64,000 bases of DNA from Mangifera indica (taxonomy: Eukaryota > Streptophyta > Magnoliopsida > Sapindales > Anacardiaceae), in NCBI RefSeq assembly GCF_011075055.1, contig NC_058141.1, positions 12,905,639-12,969,638 on the forward strand, read 5' to 3'. How positions within the stretch are numbered: position 1 is the stretch's first letter; every line of letters starts with the position of its first letter. Position numbers and translations under genes: made by a program. This document shows positions 63,130-64,000 of this stretch, piece after piece. The notes under the pieces were generated by a model. The model was not told where the DNA came from and did not search any database. It saw only the letters and a program-made list of their open reading frames with translations.

Positions 63130-63690
63130 CACTAGTTGACAGACAATATGTATGGTTTGCATGGATTCGGGTTCACTTCTAGGCCCAAAAGAGCCACCTC
63201 TATGATGGATATTAGTTTCCTACGAACATCAGGGGATGGAGATGGGAGTGGTGAGTCTAACATTTGATCAAGCAGTGCGTTCACATTTGAAGCTAAAGAA
63301 GGAGAGGAAAGAAAATCTCTTGGATGCTTCCTGGGAAGTACTTCCAGTGTTACCACTCCAAAACTATACACATCACATTTTTTCAGTTACTTTAATTGTG
63401 TAAGCAAATTCTGCAAAATGAAAAAATAATTGATCAATCATATTATGTCAATGTTTTATAGGATAACTAAAGGTTATAACTAATAATAAATTGTATACCA
63501 GATACAATATATTCACTAGAAGAGTTTGGCTTGAGGAATTTGGCTGTTCCAAAATCTGCAACAGGAGCTTCATATTCTTCATTTGCTTGTTATGTCCCGA
63601 TGGACAATGAGTGACATACTATCAAGAGGCATGTAAACCAAAGCATTAGCCACACCAGTCTAATTCTATTGCAGCCATTTCATTTAGCAA
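63130..63690 (-). pseudogene. Decayed LRR receptor-like kinase fragment (kinase C-lobe)
   Basis: The minus strand carries pieces of a receptor kinase domain in correct order but broken frames: VANALVYMPLDSMSLIVHRD (catalytic loop HRD), then a deletion of the usual NVLLD, then EYEAPVADFGTAKFLKP (DFG motif), an AT-rich interruption at about 63420-63520, FAYTIKVTEK, one extra base, then CDVYSFGVVTLEVLPRKHPR and a degenerate end at about 63140. The pattern resembles MIK2-type LRR-RLKs. There is no extracellular domain in the window. At least two frame breaks and two deletions make it non-functional. Confidence 0.8.
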
Positions 63691-64000
63691 ACTATCCAAG
63701 ATAGTTTGAATTGGTTTAAATTCAAGCAAAAGGTTTCAGATTTGAAAATGGACAATGGAGGACAGTTATCAAAGTACGACAAAAATTAGTTAAATGTACA
63801 AGAAGTGTCCATTCTTGTGTCAATTTCTGTTATTTTATTGTTTACTGGATTATATTTGTCGGACTTGGTCTTGTGAATGTATGTTATATTGAACTTAGTT
63901 GAATCATGTAAAAATTGTTGGATTAATTTGATTGTGATTGTTGATTGTATGTGAAAGTTCCAAGTTTGAGAAGAAATTGTTTCGGAAATGATCTTCAGTC
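63691..64000. other. Window end, nothing identified
   Basis: About 300 bp without supported features; the kinase relic may continue into it in a form too decayed to read. Confidence 0.4.

Noticed and set aside
1..64000. CRISPR arrays, operons, Shine-Dalgarno sites, tRNA or rRNA genes
   Set aside because: None seen; the window is intron-containing plant nuclear DNA, and no T-loop-like sequence with a cloverleaf was found.

Overview
The window is nuclear DNA of a flowering plant, almost certainly a eudicot. The genes are split by T-rich GT-AG introns, the space between genes is strongly AT-rich, and the gene set includes plant-type families (cytokinin dehydrogenase, pheophytinase, KOBITO-type glycosyltransferase, RLK remnant). 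I cannot name the species from sequence alone.

Layout. 1-5.5 kb: MUS81 structure-specific endonuclease (minus strand, 3' end outside the window), carrying a one-base frameshift in exon 7. 6.3-10.0 kb: ubiquitin-specific protease UBP24 (minus). 10.3-13.6 kb: intergenic, with a 1.1-kb non-autonomous hAT element and a Mutator-type MITE. 13.9-18.8 kb: KOBITO1/ELD1/ABI8 (plus, 11 exons). 19-27.7 kb: gene-free, with a 365-bp palindrome, a second Mutator-type MITE, and copies of an AT-rich palindromic repeat. 27.8-30.0 kb: cytokinin dehydrogenase, CKX1 type (plus, 5 exons). 30-34.2 kb: no convincing protein gene, but a base bias suggesting a minus-strand transcript. 35.1-36.0 kb: a 908-bp foldback element with a perfect 9-bp target duplication. 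37.6-41.1 kb: cytosolic NAD glycerol-3-phosphate dehydrogenase, GPDHC1 type (plus, 5 exons). 43.9-46.7 kb: CCCH zinc-finger plus RRM RNA-binding protein (minus, 8 exons). 47.5-59.6 kb: a 12-kb gene desert with TA microsatellites, a long-TIR element and one gene fragment (57.9-58.2 kb). 59.6-62.2 kb: pheophytinase PPH (plus, untranslated first exon). 63.1-63.7 kb: a decayed LRR receptor-kinase fragment (minus).

The genes do not form one pathway, as is normal in a plant genome: DNA repair, deubiquitination, cellulose/ABA-linked growth, cytokinin breakdown, glycerolipid and redox metabolism, RNA binding, and chlorophyll breakdown. Two neighbour pairs, MUS81-UBP24 and CKX1-GPDHC1, match near-neighbours I remember from Arabidopsis (At4g30870/At4g30890 and At2g41510/At2g41540), which supports the ortholog calls.

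I found no new biological system. The most useful observations are the MUS81 frameshift, the tandem GT/GC splice donor in the CCCH gene, and the transposons whose ends and target duplications can be read directly. All exon boundaries were read by eye from splice motifs and reading frame. Except for MUS81, the exon sets give uninterrupted frames of 568 (UBP24), 536 (KOB1), 516 (CKX1), 465 (GPDHC1), 722 (CCCH) and 516 (PPH) residues.
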